The notes under the pieces were generated by a model. That model made no database searches, had not been told where the DNA came from, and was given only the letters and a program-made list of their open reading frames with translations. The translations under genes and the position numbers were made by a program. Positions 1 to 11,169 of a stretch of 64,000 nucleotides of DNA are shown here, piece by piece. The number at the start of each line of letters is the position of its first letter. Positions within the stretch are counted from its first letter, which is position 1. This DNA is from DYRB01 sp963709645 (GTDB lineage: Bacteria > Pseudomonadota > Gammaproteobacteria > Chromatiales > Chromatiaceae). The DNA lies in NCBI GenBank assembly GCA_963709645.1, contig CAVPXP010000049.1, positions 1-64,000 of the forward strand. The letters are read 5' to 3'.

Positions 1-3000
1 CCCTTCGCTGCAACCCAGGTAGTCCCCGAGACGCTCAATTCCCTGCGTTTTCCCCTGCACGGCAGCCGCCTGATCGAGGCGAGCGCCGGCACCGGCAAGA
101 CCTTCACGATCGCGGCGCTGTACGTGCGGCCTGGTGCTGGGCCATGGCCAGCCTGGGCTGCGCGCCGCGCCTTCGCGCCGCCCGAGATCCTGGTCGTCAC
201 CTTCACCGATGCCGCCACGCAGGAACTGCGTGATCGCATCCGCTCCCGACTGACCGAGGCGGCGGACGGTTTTCCGCGTCGACCCGACCAACATCCTGCG
301 CGTCCGGCCGGCGAGGACCTGCTGCACGACCTGCGCGCCGAGTATCCGCCGCTCAATGGCCGGCCTGTGCCCGCACGCTGCGACTCGCCGCTGAGTGGAT
401 GGACGAGGCCGCGGTGTCCACCATCCATGGCTGGTGCCATCGCATGCTGCGCGAGCATGCGTTCGACAGCGACAGCCTCTTCGCGCAGACGTTGGAGACC
501 GACGCGCGCGCGTTGCACGCCGAAGTCGTGCGCGACTACTGGCGCAGCTTCATGGTTCACGCTCGACCTCGACGCCGTGCCGAGGTCGACCCGGGTGTCC
601 CAACCCGGGGACGCTACAGACGCCCTGCCGGGGCCTGGTCGATCACGTCGACCGGATCGAGGTGCACCGGACCGCCGGGCGGTCGCGGATGCCTGCGTGG
701 AGAAACAACAGTCGCCTGACCAACTCAAGGCGCCTTGGGCGACGTGGGTCGTTGAATTGCGGACTTGCTCGAAGGGGCCATCGCCGCGGAGCAGGTCAAC
801 GGACGCAAGTTACGGGCCCAGTATTACACCGCCTGGTTGCAGACCCTGCGCGACTGGGCCATGGACGCGCTGGCCGACCGGCACGCTTGACGCAAAGAGC
901 ACCGCGTGGACACGCCTGACGCCTCGCGGTCTCGCGAGCGCTGGGAGCAGGGCGAACCACTTGCGGCATCCCGCGCTCGATGCGCTGGTCGCGCTTCAGG
1001 ACGACCGGGACAATCTGCCCGATGGCCGGCAGGAGCTGCTGCGCCACGCCGCCCGCTGGTGTGCCGAGCGCTTCGCCGACGAGCAGGCCCGCCGCGCGCA
1101 GATGGGCTTCGACGAACTGCTGACGGGGCTCGATGCCGCGCTGCAGGGGCCCAACGGCGAGCGCCTCGCCGCGCTGATCCGGCGCCAGTTCCCGGTCGCG
1201 CTGATCGACGAGTTCCAGGACACCGATCCGCTGCAATACCGCATCTTCGACGCCATCTACGGCGTCGCGGCCAACGCGCAGGACACGGCCGTGGTGCTGA
1301 TCGGCGACCCGAAGCAGGCGATCTATGCCTTTCGCGGCGCCGACATCCACACCTACCTGGCGGCACGCCGCGACACCGGCGGCCGCCACGCCACGCTCGG
1401 CACCAACTTCCGCTCGACCCCGGCGATGGTCGAGGCCGTGAACCGCGTCTTCATGCAAGCCGAGGAGCGCCAGGAGGGGCAAGGCGCCTTTCTCTTTCGC
1501 ACGCGCGAGGACAACCCGCTGCCATTCCTCCCGGTGGCTGCGCGCGGCCGCAGCGAGCGCTGGACCGTCGCCGGAGAGGCGGCGCCCGCGCTCACGTGCT
1601 GGACGCTCGATGCCGATCCGCCGCCCGGCAGCGGCGAGGCCAGCGCCTGCTCGCCGCCGCCTGCGCCACCGAGATCGTCCGCCTGCTCGCCGAGGGCCAG
1701 GCCGGCCGCGCCGGCTTCGCGAAGGAGGGCGCTGCGTTGCGCGCGGTGGCGCCCGGCGACGTTGCGGTGCTGGTCAACAGCGGGCGCGAGGCGGCCGCCG
1801 TGCGCCAGCAGCTGGCGCAGCGCGGGGTGCGCAGCGTTTATCTCTCCGAGAAGGAATCCGTCTTCCAGAGCCCGGTGGCCGCCGAACTCCAGCGCTGGCT
1901 GGCCGCCTGCGCCGAGCCCGACGACGACCGCCCGCTGCGCGCCGCGCTGGGCAGCGCCGCGCTGGCGCTGAGCTGGAGCGAGCTCGACCGGCTCAACCAC
2001 GACGAGCTGCAATGGGAAGCGCGCGTGCTGCAGTTCCGGCGCTATCAGCAGACCTGGCGGCGCCAGGGCGTGCTGCCGATGCTGCGCCATCTGCTCAACG
2101 ACTTCGGCGTGCCGCAGCGCCTGCTGCGCGCGGGCGACGAACGCATGCTCACCGACCTGCTGCACCTGGCCGAGTTGCTGCAGCAGGCCAGCGCACAGCT
2201 CGATGGCGAGCATGCGCTGATCCGCTGGCTGGCCGAGCAGCGCGAAGACAGCGCGAGTGAGAGCGAGGCCCGCAAGCTGCGCCTCGAAAGCGATGCCGAC
2301 CTGGTCAAGGTCGTCACCGTGCACAAGTCGAAGGGGCTCGAATACCCGCTGGTCTTCCTGCCCTTCGCGACCGCCTTCCGCGCGGCCAAGGCCGACGACC
2401 TGCCGCTCAAGTGGCACGACGACGAGGGCCGGCTCGTGGTGGCGCTGCAGGCCGACGCCGACGCGCTGGCCCGCGTCGACCGCGAGCGCCTCGGGGAAGA
2501 TCTGCGCAAGCTCTACGTCGCGCTGACCCGCGCCCGCTATGCCACCTGGGTCGGCGTGGCGCCGCTGCCCGGGGTCGAGCGCAGTGCGTTGGGCTACCTG
2601 CTGGGCGGGGGCGAAGCGCTGTCGTCCACAGCGTTGAGTGATGCCCTGCACGGTCTGGCGAAGACCTCCGCGGGCATCGCGGTGCAAGCCGCGCCGGCGG
2701 CCGGCGACGCGCGCTACCGGCCGGTCGGCAGCGCGCTGCAACTCGCGCCCGAGCCTGCGCTGCCCGCCGGCCCGCGCGAGCGCTGGTGGATCGCCAGCTA
2801 CTCGGCGTTGAGCCGCGCCGCCGACACGCTCGACGGACGAGGCCGCGCTGGCCCTCGGCGAGCCCGCGACCCGGCTGGCCCTGCCCCCCACGCCGACCAG
2901 CGCCGCCGAAGACATCTACGCCGACAGCCGCTCCGATGCGCCCGTGCCCGAAGAAGAGTTCGACGCGCCCGCGCCCGCCATCGGCAGCCTGCACGACTTC

Positions 3001-3751
3001 CCGCGCGGCGCCGGCCCCGGCAGCTTCCTGCACGGCCTGCTCGAATGGGTGGCGCCAGGGATTCGCGCGCGTACTGGCTGATGCGGCGGTGCAGGCCGAC
3101 CTGGCCGACCTCATCGCCCGGCGCTGCAACCTGAGCGGCTGGAGCGCCTGGACCGAGCCGCTACGCGAGTGGCTGCTCGGCTGGCTCGCGGCACCGCTCG
3201 ACCTCGCAGCCCTTGGCCCTGGGGCCCGCGCCGCGTCCCCCGCGACGCTGGGCCGCGTGCAGATCGAAATGGAGTTCTGGTTCGCGGTGCAGCATGTCGA
3301 CCTGCGCGTGCTCGACGGGCTGGTGCCGCCACACGCTCGGCGGTGCGCCCCGGGCGGCTCTGCTGCCGCAGCAGCTCAACGGCATGCTCAAGGGCTTCGT
3401 CGACCTGGTGTTCGAGCACCAGGGCCGCTACTTCGTGGCCGACTACAAATCCAACTGGCTGGTCCGCGCGCTGCTGACTACACGCCCGCTGCGCTGCGCG
3501 GCGCCGTGCTGCAGCACCGCTACGAACTGCAGTACGTGCTCTATGTCTTCGCGCTGCACCGCCTGCTGCGCGCGCGCTTGCCCGACTACGACTACGAGCG
3601 CCACGTGGGCGGCGCGGTCTACCTGTTCCTGCGCGGCCACGCGGCGCCGGGGCAGGGGCTGCACTGCGAGCGCCCGCCCAGGGTGCTCATCGATGCGCTC
3701 GATGCGCTGTTCAGCGGCGAGCCCCTTCCCGTGACGGAGCAGCCCGCATGA
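1..3751 (+). pseudogene. recB: RecB, exonuclease V beta subunit, multiply frameshifted, 5' end outside window
   Basis: RecB is the 3'-5' helicase and nuclease subunit of RecBCD, which processes double-strand breaks. Recognisable segments follow in order but in changing frames: Walker A (ASAGTGKTFTIAALY, about 82-126), UvrD-type motifs (VTFTDAATQELRDRI, STIHGWCHRMLREHAF), motif II (LIDEFQDTDPLQYRIF, about 1200), GDPKQAIYAFRGADIHTY, VTVHKSKGLEYPLVFLP (about 2310), LYVALTRARYATWV, and a C-terminal RecB nuclease region with the DYKSNWL core (about 3440). At least eight frame changes are needed to join them, about one per 400 bases. The stop overlaps the recD start (ATGA), so the operon layout is normal. 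Family identity is certain. Whether the shifts are base-calling errors or true decay cannot be told from the sequence. Confidence 0.93.
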
Positions 3752-5847
3752 AAGCAGCGACCGTGACTGCCGACGTCTTCCTCGGCCCGCCACCCGCGCG
3801 CCATGCGCCCTTGCTCGCCGACCTCGATCGCTGGGTGGCCGAAGGCTGGCTGCGCGCGCTCGACCGCAGCTTTGCCGCCTTCCTGGCGCAGAAGTCGCCC
3901 GATGCCGATCCCCTGCTGATCCTCGGCGCCGCGCTCGCCAGCCATCAACTGGGCCGCGGCCATGCCTGCCTCGACCTGCAGGCCGCACTCGCCGATGCGG
4001 GCCGTGCCTTGTCGATGCCGCCCGAGGGCGCAGCCCGTGTGGCCGAGGGCGCCGCGCCGATCACCGCGCCATCGACCTTGCTGGCCGGGGTGACGCTCGC
4101 GCGCTGGACCCAGGCGCTCGCCCACCCGGCGCTGGTCGGCAGCGGTCCGGGCGCGACGCCCCTGGTGCGCGTCGGCGGTCGGCTCTATCTGCGCCGCTAC
4201 TGGCAGTACGAGCAGTCGGTGCGCGCCGCCATCGCCGAGCGCGTGGCGCTGCCCACTGCCGCGGCCGCGCCTGAGGCCCAGGCCACGCTCGCCGCTGCCC
4301 TCGACGTGCTCTTCCCCCACCGCGATGGCGCCGCCGCCGACTGGCAGAAGATCGCCTGCGCGCTGGCCGTGCGCCAGCGCTTCGGCATCGTCACCGGCGG
4401 CCCGGGCACAGGCAAGACGACGACCGTCGTGCAGCTGCTGGCAGTGCTGCAGCCTCGCGCTGTCCGGGGGCAGGACGGCCGCGGCTGCCGCATCGCGCTG
4501 GCCGCGCCCACCGGCAAGGCCGCGGCGCGGCTAGGTCGTGCGGGGGCGTCGAGCGCGCCGCTGCGAGCTTGCCGACCGGCGCCTGCGGGCCGGGCTGCCG
4601 ACCGAAGTCACCACGGTGCACCGCCTGCTGGGCTGCCGGCCCGCAGCGACTTCGCCACGACGCGCGCAATCCACTGGCGATCGACGTGCTGGTGGTCGAC
4701 GAGGCCTCGATGCTGGACCTGGCGCTGATGGCCGCCGTCCTGGACGCCGTGCCGCCGCACGCGCCGCTCATCCTGCTGGGCGACAAGGACCAGCTGGCCT
4801 CGGTCGAGGCCGGTGCGGTGCTGGGCGACCTGTGCCAGCGTGCGGATGCGGGCCACTACCGGGCCGACACGGCCGCCTGGCTGCAGGCCGTCACCGGCGA
4901 ACTGCTGGAGCCCGAGCTGTGCGACGCCCACGGCAGCGCGCTCGACCAGGCGGTGGTCAAGCTGCGCGTCAGCCACCGCTTCAGCGCGGCCAGCGGCATC
5001 GGCCAGCTGGCGGAAGCGGTGAACGCCGGCGATGGCGCCCGGGTGAGGCGCGTGTTCGAGCGCGGCCATGCCGACCTGTCGCACCAGCGCAGCCTCGACG
5101 ATGCTTCGCTGCGGCGGCTGGTGATCGACGGCGCGCCCGAGGGCTTCGCCGGGCAGGGCAGGGCGCGCACCGATCGCGGCGAAGCGGTGCCGATGCCAGC
5201 CGGCTATCGCCACTACCTCACGCTCATGCGCGAACGCAAGCCGGTCATCGATGCGCCGCAGGCCGACTTCGACGCCTGGGCGCGCGAGGTGCTCGCGGCC
5301 TACGGCCAGTTCCAGTTGCTGTGCGCGCTGCGCAGCGGCCCGCAGGGCGTCGAAGGCTTGAACCTGCGCATCGCCGGCCTGCTGCGCGCCGAGGGCCTGC
5401 TCGACGCCGAGCACGGCGGCTGGTACCCGGGCCGCCCGGTGCTGGTCACGCGCAACGACTACGGCCTGGGCCTGATGAACGGCGATGTCGGCGTCACGCT
5501 CGCCATGCCGACCCTCGTGCCCGGCGAACAGCGCCCGCGCTGGACCTTGCGCGTGGCCTTTGCGGCAGGCGATGGCGAAGGCGGCATCCGCTGGGTGCTG
5601 CCCAGCCGCCTGCGGGCGGTCGAGACCGTCTTCGCGATGACGGTCCACAAGTCGCAGGGTTCCGAGTTCGCGCATGCGGCGCTGCTGCTGCCGGAAACAA
5701 TGAGCCCGGTCCTGACCCGTGAGCTCCTGTATACGGGGGTGGGCGGCCCGTGCCCATCTAACGTTGGTTTGTCCTGGCGACGACAAGACGCTGGCGCTGG
5801 CGATCGATCGGCGGGTACTGCGGGCGAGTGGGTTGATGGGGGAATAG
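3748..5847 (+). pseudogene. recD: RecD, exonuclease V alpha subunit, frameshifted
   Basis: RecD is the 5'-3' helicase of RecBCD. ATG overlaps the recB stop. The first frame holds the N-terminal domain and Walker A (IVTGGPGTGKTTTVVQLLA, about 4387-4443) and APTGKAAARL. After a shift near 4540-4660 the reading continues as IDVLVVDEASMLDLALM (motif II), LLGDKDQLASVEAGAVLGD, then VFAMTVHKSQGSEFAHAAL and LTRELLYTGV. A last shift near 5735 gives the usual C-terminus (DDKTLALAIDRRVLRASG) ending at TAG 5845-5847. About three indels are needed, like the recB damage upstream. Gene order and domain content make the identification secure; the intact state is doubtful. Confidence 0.92.
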
Positions 5848-6128
5848 TTATAGCGGGCCAGGATCCCTTTATCGAATGCGCACCAAGATCGGCATCATCC
5901 GGTCATTCTGCGTTCAAGCAGGATGGGGATGAGTTAGCCACTGGCCGGCAAGCGCCTGCCTGCCAGACAGTGGGCCGCCGGGACGCTGCTCCAACCCGAC
6001 CACGGAAAGCTGCGGCTAGCGAAGCGGTCGAGCAAAGACGGGCGCGACTACCACCGCCGCCGGCCATGGAGAGCGAAGCGAGGGCGCGTAGTCCGGTAAG
6101 GGGCGAACCTTGACGCCAGTTCCTCCCC
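5848..6128. other. Intergenic stretch, nothing recognised
   Basis: Between the recD stop and the helicase fragment on the other strand. Frames are open on both strands, as is common at this GC content, but no product, terminator or repeat was recognised. Confidence 0.4.
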
Positions 6129-6554
6129 TTAGACACAAGGGTTGGTCTCGAACGGCTTGCCGCTACCCCAGCGGTACGCCTCATCATGATGAGCGACATA
6201 CACCAGTAGGTAGGTATCACCCTGCTCCGGGGCAATGATGATGGTCCTGTAGTCACCCCCGACCCGGGCACTGCGTACCTTCGGGTCGCGGGCCCCCGTC
6301 ACAGGTTCCAGATGCAGGCCGGCCTGGGTTCGTAGGGCCGCACCGGGTACGGGTGACCTCGTGGACGGTACGACCTTCCTCGACTGCACGTTCGGCATCG
6401 ATAGCGCGACGTGTGCCTTCTTCCGCCTCGCGTCCAGCGTTGCTGGCGTCCTTTTTGTAGCGATGGTGTCATCGAATAGGCCATTGAACCTTCCAGCAAG
6501 ATCGATGACGGGGTCACCGGTGGCTGCGACTGTGCGTTGAACATTGGTACTCAT
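6129..6554 (-). pseudogene. Orphan N-terminal domain of a UvrD-type helicase (RelE-like fold)
   Basis: The C-terminal half reads GARDPKVRSARVGGDYRTI, then IIAPEQGDTYLLVYVAHHDE and KPFETNP. This matches the small RelE/ParE-like domain at the N-terminus of a group of stand-alone UvrD/Rep-type helicases, where it precedes the Walker A region. Here the frame stops after KPFETNPCV and no helicase motif follows on this strand down to recD, so roughly 500 or more residues are missing. The first 60 residues do not look like the family and may be frame-scrambled. It lies directly downstream of the VIT-VWA gene on the same strand. Read as a truncated gene; a stand-alone RelE-like toxin is less likely because of the KPFETNP continuation. 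Confidence 0.55.
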
Positions 6555-6595
6555 GTTTGAGAGTCCTGGGGATCGCAACAGCGTTTCAACTGTCG

Positions 6596-9014
6596 AGCGC
6601 GTAAACCCGATCGGGCCAATGCTCGGGGGTGGCCGCTTGCAGGACGGTCAGCATGCGCTCGGCCAGATCTGGATCACCCCGAGGACCGCGCGTTGCCGCC
6701 GGTTTATCAGCTACGAGCCCTCGCAAACGTTCGAGGAGCGCTCGTGGGCTGGCGGTCATCCGGCGGTGTTGGCTGAGTGGGTCGGAAATTCATCGGCTGC
6801 GAGGCAATGGAGGAACGTCGCTACAACCGTTTCTTCCTCCCAGTGCCCGACCGCACTGGCGGCTGCGCACAGTTCGAGCCAATCGAGCACCGCAGGGCTT
6901 AGACCGATCTCCTTCAGGTCCTCGTAGGTTCTTGGCCAGCGATCATGGGGCGTCCGACGCAACCAATTCGAGAGGGCGAGAGGTGTCAGTCCGAGGCGCT
7001 TGTCGATGTGTGGTCTTGGAGCCGGCGGGGTTCCTGGGGCGCATCAGCCTGCCGGCGGCGCAGGAAAGCGGGAACATCCAGGTAGTCCAAGTCGTCCGAG
7101 GTCCGCGCCCACCCCAGCGTCCTGGGTGGAGATGTGTACGCGCCGGTCAAGGCGGGCTCCATGTCCATCGTATGACGGGGAGCGGCATCCGAGCGCGCCG
7201 CCGTAAGCACCGCGCCGGCTTGACTGGACTGATGCCTGGCCTAGCGACCGACCCATACCGCCCCAACCGGCTGGAACCATCTGGGCCACCTTGTGCAGCT
7301 CCGGCATCTCGGTCGGCGTCTCGCCTTCGGCCCGGGCATGGATCAGCAGAAAGTTGGTCCGGTCCGTGACCAACTGGTAGGCGACGGCCAGCTCGACCCT
7401 GTCGGAAGCCGACAGGGACTGGATGCGTGCCATCGCGGCCATGCGCGCGAGTGCATCGCCTGCCACCGGGGACAGCTCACCCTGAGGATCATCAGCGGGG
7501 GCGAGAACGGCGCAAGCCACCTCCTGGCCCTCCGTGGAACTCGCGCCCACGCCCAGCAGGCGAACCTCAGCCGGCCGGCACCTGCCCGAAGCCCGCGAAG
7601 CAATTCACCGTATCACCGTCGAAAATGGCGGGTACAAGTGGCGACACCCAAACAGGTGCCTGGCCCTCCGGCCAGACAGGCTGAGGTCGGTCAGCCGCGG
7701 CGAGCGCAGTCGGGCGAACATGCGCAGCACCGCCGGTTCCACCGCCTCCCCGGGGGCGACGAAGTCACAGGCCCCACCGGTCGCCGCTGCCAGACGGCGT
7801 AGATGGCCCTCCGCCGGGCTGGCCCCGATCCCCACCACGAAGACCCGGTGCCCCGAGCTTCGGGCAGTCTCGATGAGCCGGTCAATCGCCTCGACCTCGC
7901 CGTCGGTCACCAGCAACAGGTCACTGTCGCCGCCATGGGCCAGGGCGCAGGTGGAGACCAAGGCACCCTCCATTTCAGTGCCGCCCAGGTCCGCGTCCAG
8001 TGCCCCGATCCAACGCTGGGCCGCCAACCGGGTCGCCTCGGTCATCGACCACAGCCCACGGGAACGGTGCTCGACCGTGCTGCCGAAGCGGGACAGGGAG
8101 AACCGGTCCGTTGGCCCCAACTGGAGCAGGACAGCCTGCAGGGCCCGCCGGGCGGCGGCGATGCTGTCGCCCGACATGGACCCGGAGCAGTCGACCAGGA
8201 TCTTGAGGGCCTGACCCTGGGCCTTAACCGGCAGGTGCGGTAGAAAACTCGCCAGCACCACCACCTGATTCGCAACAGGGTCCGGCGCCATGACGGTCAT
8301 GGACTGCTGAGCCAGCCGATCGACCACCAACACGAAATCCCGGTCCAGGGCACCCTGCCGCGCGAGCGACACCCCGAGCACCTCCGTGCCGGCCATCGCT
8401 TCCCGACCTACGGCGATGGGGTGACTCGGCGAGGCGACCCGCGCTCGCGCCAGGTCGCCATGTAGACGTAGGCGAATCGCAAATGGATAGGCCGCCAGGA
8501 GGTCGAACTCTGGCGTCTGATGGGGCTGCAACCCGCCGTCTCGCACCGGGTCCCCGTAGCGCGGGGCAATCACGGTGGGAATCAGCAGACGCAGGCCGCC
8601 CTGCTCGAACTGGAGCACTTGGGCGTAGCGCAAGGTGATCTGGCAGGTCTCTCCCGCCAACAGGTTGCCCAGGTTCAGGCTGTAACTACCGTCGTGGTTG
8701 CGCTCCAGCATGATGGCCGATTGACCCTGGCTGAGGGCCTCCTCATAGCGGGTCTCAGCCTGGCGCTTCTCGACCACCGCCCCGGTCAGGTGTTGCCCGT
8801 TCAGGACCACGTCCACACCCAGCAGTACAGCGCCCCAGGGGAGCGGAAAGCGATAGACCACCTCCATGTTCGTCTTGGCGGTATTGCGGAAGCGCTGTTC
8901 CACGGATAGCTCCAGCAACAGGCCCCGTAGATCGCCGGTGGCGACGAGGCCCTCCAGCATCGCGGACCGACCATCCCGACTCTCCAACCGCGCACGCGCA
9001 TCCAGTTCCATCAT
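6596..9014 (-). CDS. VIT and VWA domain protein, frameshifted in the C-terminal third
   Basis: The N-terminal 130 residues form a vault/inter-alpha-trypsin (VIT) domain (SVEQRFRNTAKTNMEVVYRF, FPLPWGAVLLG). A von Willebrand A domain follows with an intact MIDAS start (LVDCSGSMSGDS near residue 260) and LLLVTDGEVEAID. The frame breaks near 7605. The C-terminal part continues as SASDRVELAVAYQLVTDRTN and HKVAQMVPAGWGGMG, then (after further shifts) TSDDLDYLDVPAFLRR, WPRTYEDLKEIGLSPAVLDW and a tail ending YALDS at 6596. Such proteins are thought to be metal-dependent adhesion or scaffold proteins. The MerR gene ends 11 bases upstream, so the two form an operon. Function is not known. Confidence 0.8.
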
Positions 9015-9025
9015 CTCGCCCTGCC

Positions 9026-9490
9026 CTACTGTTGTTCTTGTTGCGATTCTTGTTTCGGGGCCCCGTCCGCGGCTGACTCAGCGGTCACCGCGGCGAAGGC
9101 CGCCATCACGCCCTGAACCAGGGCTCGCACTTGCTCGGGTGTCAGACCAGCCCGCCCCGGGTCGATCACCACCTCCACCCCCTCGGCCACCGCCAAGTGG
9201 CTGCATACGGCCACCGACCCCAGCGCCCTGTGTCTGGGCGGGACCGGCGGGGGTTCGCCTTGCAGCAGGGCGCGGATACGCTCCAGGGAAACCCCCGCCG
9301 CCGTCCACTTCTTGATTTGCAGCAGCTGCTCCAGATGGCGGCCGCCATAACGGGCTGCTCGGGTCTCTCCCTGGGGCCTATCCACCAGACCAATCTGGAT
9401 GTAGTAGCGCACTGTGCGCGCAGGCAGATCGGCGAGGACGCAGAGCTCGGACAGGGGGTAGCTCGGTTCGAGGAGGTCGGTGCTGCTCAT
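9026..9490 (-). CDS. MerR-family transcriptional regulator
   Basis: The N-terminal winged helix is typical of MerR (YPLSELCVLADLPARTVRYY at residues 11-30), followed by LQIKKWTAAGVSLERIRALL, the helix leading into the dimerisation region. The C-terminal 60 residues (VEVVIDPGRAGLTPEQVRAL) and a Gln/Glu-rich tail show no metal-binding cysteines, so a metal sensor of the MerR/CueR type is unlikely. It sits just upstream of the VIT-VWA gene, an association also seen elsewhere, so it probably controls that gene and itself. The start at 9490 is preferred; an in-frame ATG at 9499 is possible. A consensus promoter ends only about 10-17 bases upstream of these codons. Confidence 0.85.
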   Translation of the reverse strand: MSSTDLLEPSYPLSELCVLADLPARTVRYYIQIGLVDRPQGETRAARYGGRHLEQLLQIKKWTAAGVSLERIRALLQGEPPPVPPRHRALGSVAVCSHLAVAEGVEVVIDPGRAGLTPEQVRALVQGVMAAFAAVTAESAADGAPKQESQQEQQ

Positions 9491-9506
9491 GAAGACCATT
9501 AAACCG

Positions 9507-9535
9507 CTTATACTGTCGCTTTACAAGTGTATCAA
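9507..9535 (-). promoter_or_regulatory. Sigma70-type promoter of the merR gene
   Basis: On the minus strand, TTGATA (9530-9535) and TATAAG (9507-9512) are separated by exactly 17 bases. The predicted start point near 9500 is almost on the first possible ATG (9497-9499), so the transcript would be leaderless or have a leader of about 10 bases. Confidence 0.7.
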
Positions 9536-9553
9536 TATGGATGGCGCCCACTG

Positions 9554-9733
9554 TCAGCGGATAGCCTGCCCTGGGTCGCTGCCGTTCACAGGCTTCTGGA
9601 CCATGGTCAGGAAAATGTCCGCCGCGCATAGCGAAACCGCGGTCCAGTCCAGATCCCAGTCAGGGCCAGTCATGCCAGCCGAGCCCGGGTCCTCGGCGAT
9701 AGCCGCTCGGATCCGCTCGACGAGCTTCACCAT
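9554..9733 (-). CDS. Small hypothetical protein
   Basis: About 59 residues from MVKLVERIRAAIAEDPGSAG to the end. It is mildly acidic with a Trp-rich centre (GPDWDLDWTAVSLC), no signal peptide and no membrane segment. I do not recognise a family. It is the last gene of the element on this strand and follows the 68-residue gene at 9761-9967 with a gap of about 30 bases, so it may be co-translated with it. It carries no copy of the hairpin leader. An upstream in-frame ATG at 9751 is possible. Confidence 0.45.
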   Translation of the reverse strand: MVKLVERIRAAIAEDPGSAGMTGPDWDLDWTAVSLCAADIFLTMVQKPVNGSDPGQAIR

Positions 9734-9760
9734 CCAGGCAGGACGTTCCACACCCCGCGG

Positions 9761-9967
9761 TTAACACGCGCCGAACACCGCCAGCCAGTCGTTGGGGTCG
9801 ATGCCCCAGGCCGTGCTGTTCTCGCCCCCGGGGGCGAACAGGTACCAGACTTCCCCGTCCTTCTCGAAGGTGTACCCCAGCCCCTCCAGAACCAGTCGAT
9901 CCGCTTTGTCGACCACCCAGCCTGGCAGAGAGGGTTGGACGACACAATGCGAGTAGTAGCCAGCCAT
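9761..9967 (-). CDS. Small hypothetical protein of the element
   Basis: 68 residues starting MAGYYSHCVVQPSLPGWVVD and ending in WGIDPNDWLAVFGAC. It is rich in aromatic residues (DGEVWYLFAPGG, six Trp/Tyr in the second half) with no transmembrane helix. The start is set by a GGAG eight bases upstream and by a copy of the element's hairpin leader directly before it. Lies downstream of the primase. No family recognised, but the leader marks it as a real, regulated element gene. Confidence 0.6.
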   Translation of the reverse strand: MAGYYSHCVVQPSLPGWVVDKADRLVLEGLGYTFEKDGEVWYLFAPGGENSTAWGIDPNDWLAVFGAC

Positions 9968-10021
9968 TTGGCAATCTCCGAGAAATGGGAGACGCCCCTC
10001 GCGGGGCAGTCCCCCATAGGG
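9968..10021 (-). promoter_or_regulatory. RBS-sequestering leader, copy 1 (divergent)
   Basis: In the mRNA sense GGCGUCUCC lies upstream of GGAGAUUGCC, which includes the Shine-Dalgarno sequence of the 68-residue gene. They can form about nine pairs with one bulged U. An upstream GGGGNCUGCCCC hairpin precedes it. Confidence 0.5.
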
Positions 10022-10064
10022 TTGATGCAATCCGCGCCCAGCTCGCGCAGGGTTTGGCGGTTCT

Positions 10065-11169
10065 CTACGGACGCCCGTACAGGGCTTCTTCCAGCTTGCG
10101 ACCACCGGACCAGAAGTCGGCCCAGTCGCTACTCTTCTGGCCAGCCTGGAGCGGACCGTACGGCATGATGACAACGGCCCGAAGCCCCTTGGCCCGCAGG
10201 CGCCGTTGCAGCGCTCGGGCAGCGCTTTCACCCGCCCCTGACCGGTCCAGGTCCGCCCAAATATCCAGGCGGCGGACCTCTGGCGGCGGCTCGAAGACCT
10301 CGAGTAAAGCCGCCGACACCGCAGCCCACACCGGCTCGCCGGTGATGTGATGCACGGCAAGCGCCGTCTCGATGCCCTCGGTCACCGCCAGGACCGGCCC
10401 TGCTGGGAAGAGCCGAATGGCTCCCCCGCGCAGGACGCAATCCGACGGGTACTCCATGAGTTTCTTCGCGTGCTCCACAGGTGCCTTGGTGCCCTCCGGC
10501 GTCAGGTAGGTCCGGTGAACCGTCACCTTTCGTACCGTCCGCCGCGGACACCCGGGCGACCATCGCCGGGTAGTGGCCTTGGAGCTTGCCGTCCTCGTAG
10601 TACGGTAGGCTCGGGTGGGCGAGGACTTCCCCGCTGCCGAACTGCCGCACATCGAGGCCACCGCGCCGCCACAGCCCCCGCTTGAGCAGGTACTCGACCA
10701 CGGGCGCTGCTCTTGGGTGGGTCAACTCCACGGCCTCGTCCCAGACGCGGCGAATGGACCTCTGGAGCACCTCCGGGTCCCGCTTGGGTCGGAGATCCAC
10801 CACCTTGCGGGCCACCTGCCGGGGGGCCGGTATCTCACCGTCCACGTCCAGCCCGACTTCCCTGGCCACGGCCTTGAGCGTCTCCACGAAGCTCCAGCCG
10901 TGGAGCCATTGGAGCAGGGCGAACCCGTCGGAGAAGTGCCCACAGGTGGAGCACACGCCGCCCCCGGTGTCCGGTGCGTCCCGGAACAGCCGGAAGCCGT
11001 CCGGGCTGTCGTGCCGGGGGCATGGAACATGGGAGCCCAGCTTGTTGATCGCGGGTCCCAGGTCATCACCGGCCAGTGCCTCCAGGATGCCAATCCATTG
11101 GCCCCTGGCCCGCTCCTTGACCTCTTTGGCTTCGATCCTTGGCCTTCGGTGCGCTGGTCTAGCTGGCAT
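10065..11169 (-). CDS. DNA primase-like protein, zinc finger plus TOPRIM, one frameshift
   Basis: The N-terminal part has a CHC2-type zinc finger (CPRHDS about residue 50, paired with CSTCGHF about residue 74) of the kind found in P4/TraC-type element primases. The first frame runs to about 10540. After one shift the second gives LAVTEGIETALAVHHITG and LDIWADLDRSGAGE, the two acidic TOPRIM motifs, ending EEALYGRP. Total about 367 residues. It would make primers for lagging-strand or conjugative replication of the element. Translation is probably coupled to the 27-residue ORF whose end overlaps its start. The single shift may be a sequencing error because both halves are well kept. Confidence 0.82.

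Noticed and set aside
1353..2915. A 520-codon minus-strand frame over recB
   Set aside because: Shadow of recB. Conserved UvrD-type motifs are on the plus strand.
5903..6271. Minus-strand frame of 122 codons downstream of recD
   Set aside because: No family match; half of it overlaps the helicase fragment in another frame.
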